Assembly (NCBI GenBank): GCA_024281115.1
Contig: JAMXLI010000292.1
Location: forward strand, 1 to 50,657
From: Terriglobales bacterium
GTDB lineage: Bacteria > Acidobacteriota > Terriglobia > Terriglobales > Acidobacteriaceae
Reading direction: 5' to 3'
DNA length: 50,657 bases
The position numbers were made by a program, and so were the translations under genes. Positions 49,695 to 50,657 of this stretch are shown in pieces. The notes below the pieces were generated by a model. It ran no database searches, was not told the origin of the DNA, and saw only the letters and a list, made by a program, of their open reading frames with translations. Each line of letters begins with the position of its first letter. Position 1 is the stretch's first letter.

Positions 49695-50144
49695 TTAATA
49701 GGCAAACTGGGGTTCAGCAACCGCGGCTGGCACTTGCTCGCCTTGGGCGCCGCTGCGCACCGCGGAATTGGCCAGTGCGTTGGCTTCCAGGTTGTGCTCA
49801 CGCCGGATGTAGGAAATGGAAAACTTCAACCCGCGAGCCAGGCGGCGACAAGTCCAATTCAGCGAGTACAGCCGCGGACTGCGGCACTTGTACTCGCCCC
49901 GCATTTGTCGGACCACCACCTGGGAATCGGAATAGACGTGCAAGGCCCGGGCGCGCAGCGCAAGCGCGCACTGCAAGGCCTCGAGCAGCGCGACATATTC
50001 CGCCACATTGTTGTCCTGGCGGCCAATCCACTTGGCAATGCGTATGCTCTCTTCGGAGCTGCCAGTGTGAATGACGATCCCAATACCCGATGGGCCGGGA
50101 TTCCCGTGCGACCCGCCGTCAATGTACGCCACCAGGTTCGACAT
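49695..50144 (-). CDS. RNase H-like protein with altered fourth active-site residue
   Basis: A 149-residue RNase HI-fold protein. Catalytic positions: Asp9 in AYIDGGSHGNPGPSG, Glu49 in NNVAEYVALLEAL, Asp73 in VYSDSQVVV; the fourth acidic residue expected in the HN-x-x-AD-x-LAN motif is Asn122 (REHNLEANALAN). In E. coli RNase HI the equivalent Asp is the least essential of the four, so activity may remain. It would degrade RNA in RNA-DNA hybrids. The start is the ATG at 50144; an in-frame extension to 50393 lacks any family match. No Shine-Dalgarno. Confidence 0.85.
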   Translation of the reverse strand: MSNLVAYIDGGSHGNPGPSGIGIVIHTGSSEESIRIAKWIGRQDNNVAEYVALLEALQCALALRARALHVYSDSQVVVRQMRGEYKCRSPRLYSLNWTCRRLARGLKFSISYIRREHNLEANALANSAVRSGAQGEQVPAAVAEPQFAY

Positions 50145-50657
50145 GCAATAGGCGCACACGCTGTCTGGCGAGGGCGCGTTCAACTTACAGTGCGTGAGAC
50201 GTTTGGGAGCGTCAAGATGGTTGTTTGGTTCCGCGGTTGTGAGCGAGCGATGCTGCAGGAGCGGTGCAAAATACTGTGGAAAAGCCGGGTTGCCGAAGCG
50301 GGAATGCTCTAACCTCCCGCAATTGAGGATCTTCGAGTGCTCGTGTTGAGCCGGTCTTTTCTTCGCGATTGCACCAGAGATGGGCGTTGACATTTTGCGG
50401 GGTGGGTTTAGAGTGACTCTCGTCGACGGCCGAAAGGGTCAGGCGGCGTACGAAGCCGCCGGTCCGAAGTAGGCTGGGTGATCCGATCCGGCGGGGGAAC
50501 CCGCTGGGCGACCAGACCGGAAAAAACCGACGGCTCTGCGAGGGGCAGCCGGGGTTTGGGACTGCGAAAGCAGTGATTGCATCAGGGGCTGTGACGGTGC
50601 ATGCATCCACGCTGTTGGCTTTCTCGCAAAAAGCCGGCGGCTAGAGCATAACCAATG
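50145..50657. other. Right-end intergenic region
   Basis: 513 bases without a supported gene. From 50145 to about 50420 I see nothing convincing; ORFs there are shadows. From about 50425 to 50575 lies the candidate structured RNA, followed by a GGCTTT/AAAGCC hairpin (50617-50635). The last three bases are ATG, which might begin a gene outside the window. Confidence 0.6.
50425..50575 (+). ncRNA. Candidate structured RNA (cis-regulatory element or small RNA)
   Basis: A run of consecutive hairpins: GGCGGC/GCCGCC (50442-50460); GCGGG-GGAA-CCCGC (50491-50504); CTGG-GCGA-CCAG (50504-50515); CTGC/GCAG with flanking GG/CC (50532-50550); ACTGC-GAAA-GCAGT (50561-50574). Three loops are GNRA tetraloops on the plus strand only (the minus strand would give UUCC, UCGC and UUUC), so the RNA is read in the plus direction, toward the right edge. 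The class is not recognised; I compared it mentally with c-di-GMP, c-di-AMP (ydaO), cobalamin, SRP, tmRNA and RNase P consensus segments without a full match. It may be a riboswitch for a gene just outside the window. Confidence 0.55.

Noticed and set aside
50212-50610. 132-codon minus-strand frame across the right-end region
   Set aside because: No start signal or family match, and it runs through the candidate structured RNA.

Overview
The window is GC-rich, gene-dense bacterial DNA with no rRNA, tRNA, insertion sequence, phage gene or CRISPR array that I can see. The gene content best fits the phylum Acidobacteriota. It includes a PCYCYC-motif secreted protein, BON/glycine-zipper lipoproteins, a FecR/DUF6600-type giant surface protein, several NtrC-type two-component systems, an ExeA-like ATPase and a B. 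subtilis-type succinate dehydrogenase cytochrome b. That assignment is inferred from gene families, not from a marker gene. Many genes start at GTG or TTG, and several lack a Shine-Dalgarno but have a -10-like TANNNT a few bases before the start codon.

Layout. 1-2.2 kb (minus): rdgB, sdhC and a truncated sdhA that runs off the left edge. 2.5-3.7 kb: a secreted protein and a DUF1059 protein, convergent around a terminator. 3.8-7.6 kb (minus): glmU, yvcK, a TPR protein and the PCYCYC protein. 7.7-10.2 kb (plus): signal peptidase I, an N-acetylglucosamine-kinase-like ATPase and a repeat protein. 10.2-15 kb: uvrC, an OmpA-type lipoprotein with a clear terminator, a TPR protein, a lipoprotein and a DinB-fold protein. 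15-22.1 kb: a minus operon of prepilin peptidase, PAS histidine kinase, coiled-coil protein and NtrC-type regulator, divergent from a plus operon of two TadE pseudopilins and a TadG-like protein. The shared intergenic region holds a good sigma-70 promoter with a perfect 16-bp palindrome in its spacer. 22.1-28 kb: a short glycosyltransferase, a GAF histidine kinase, a BON lipoprotein, a NUDIX hydrolase and a GGDEF diguanylate cyclase. 28.3-34.5 kb (plus): a 49-residue membrane protein, a double-BON lipoprotein, a secreted protein, an SDR oxidoreductase, and a glycosyltransferase overlapping a glycogen-debranching-type hydrolase. 34.6-38 kb (plus): a diheme cytochrome c, cysteine desulfurase and mnmA. 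38-40.3 kb (minus): an unusual ATPase-TonB fusion. 40.6-45 kb: a secreted repeat protein, a ferredoxin and a second histidine kinase/NtrC regulator pair. 45-50.1 kb: the FecR/DUF6600 protein, a PQQ-like beta-propeller protein and an RNase H-like protein. The last 230 bases carry a candidate structured RNA.

How the genes fit together. GlmU makes UDP-GlcNAc and YvcK-family proteins bind it; a GlcNAc-kinase-like gene lies nearby, so 3.8-9.4 kb looks like an amino-sugar/envelope neighbourhood. Cysteine desulfurase supplies sulfur to MnmA. The glycosyltransferase and debranching-type enzyme are translationally coupled. The 15-22 kb block looks like a regulated surface-appendage system. The most unusual items are the ATPase-GAF-TM-TonB fusion, the palindromic tad promoter, the terminal structured RNA and the RNase H with Asn in place of its fourth acidic residue.
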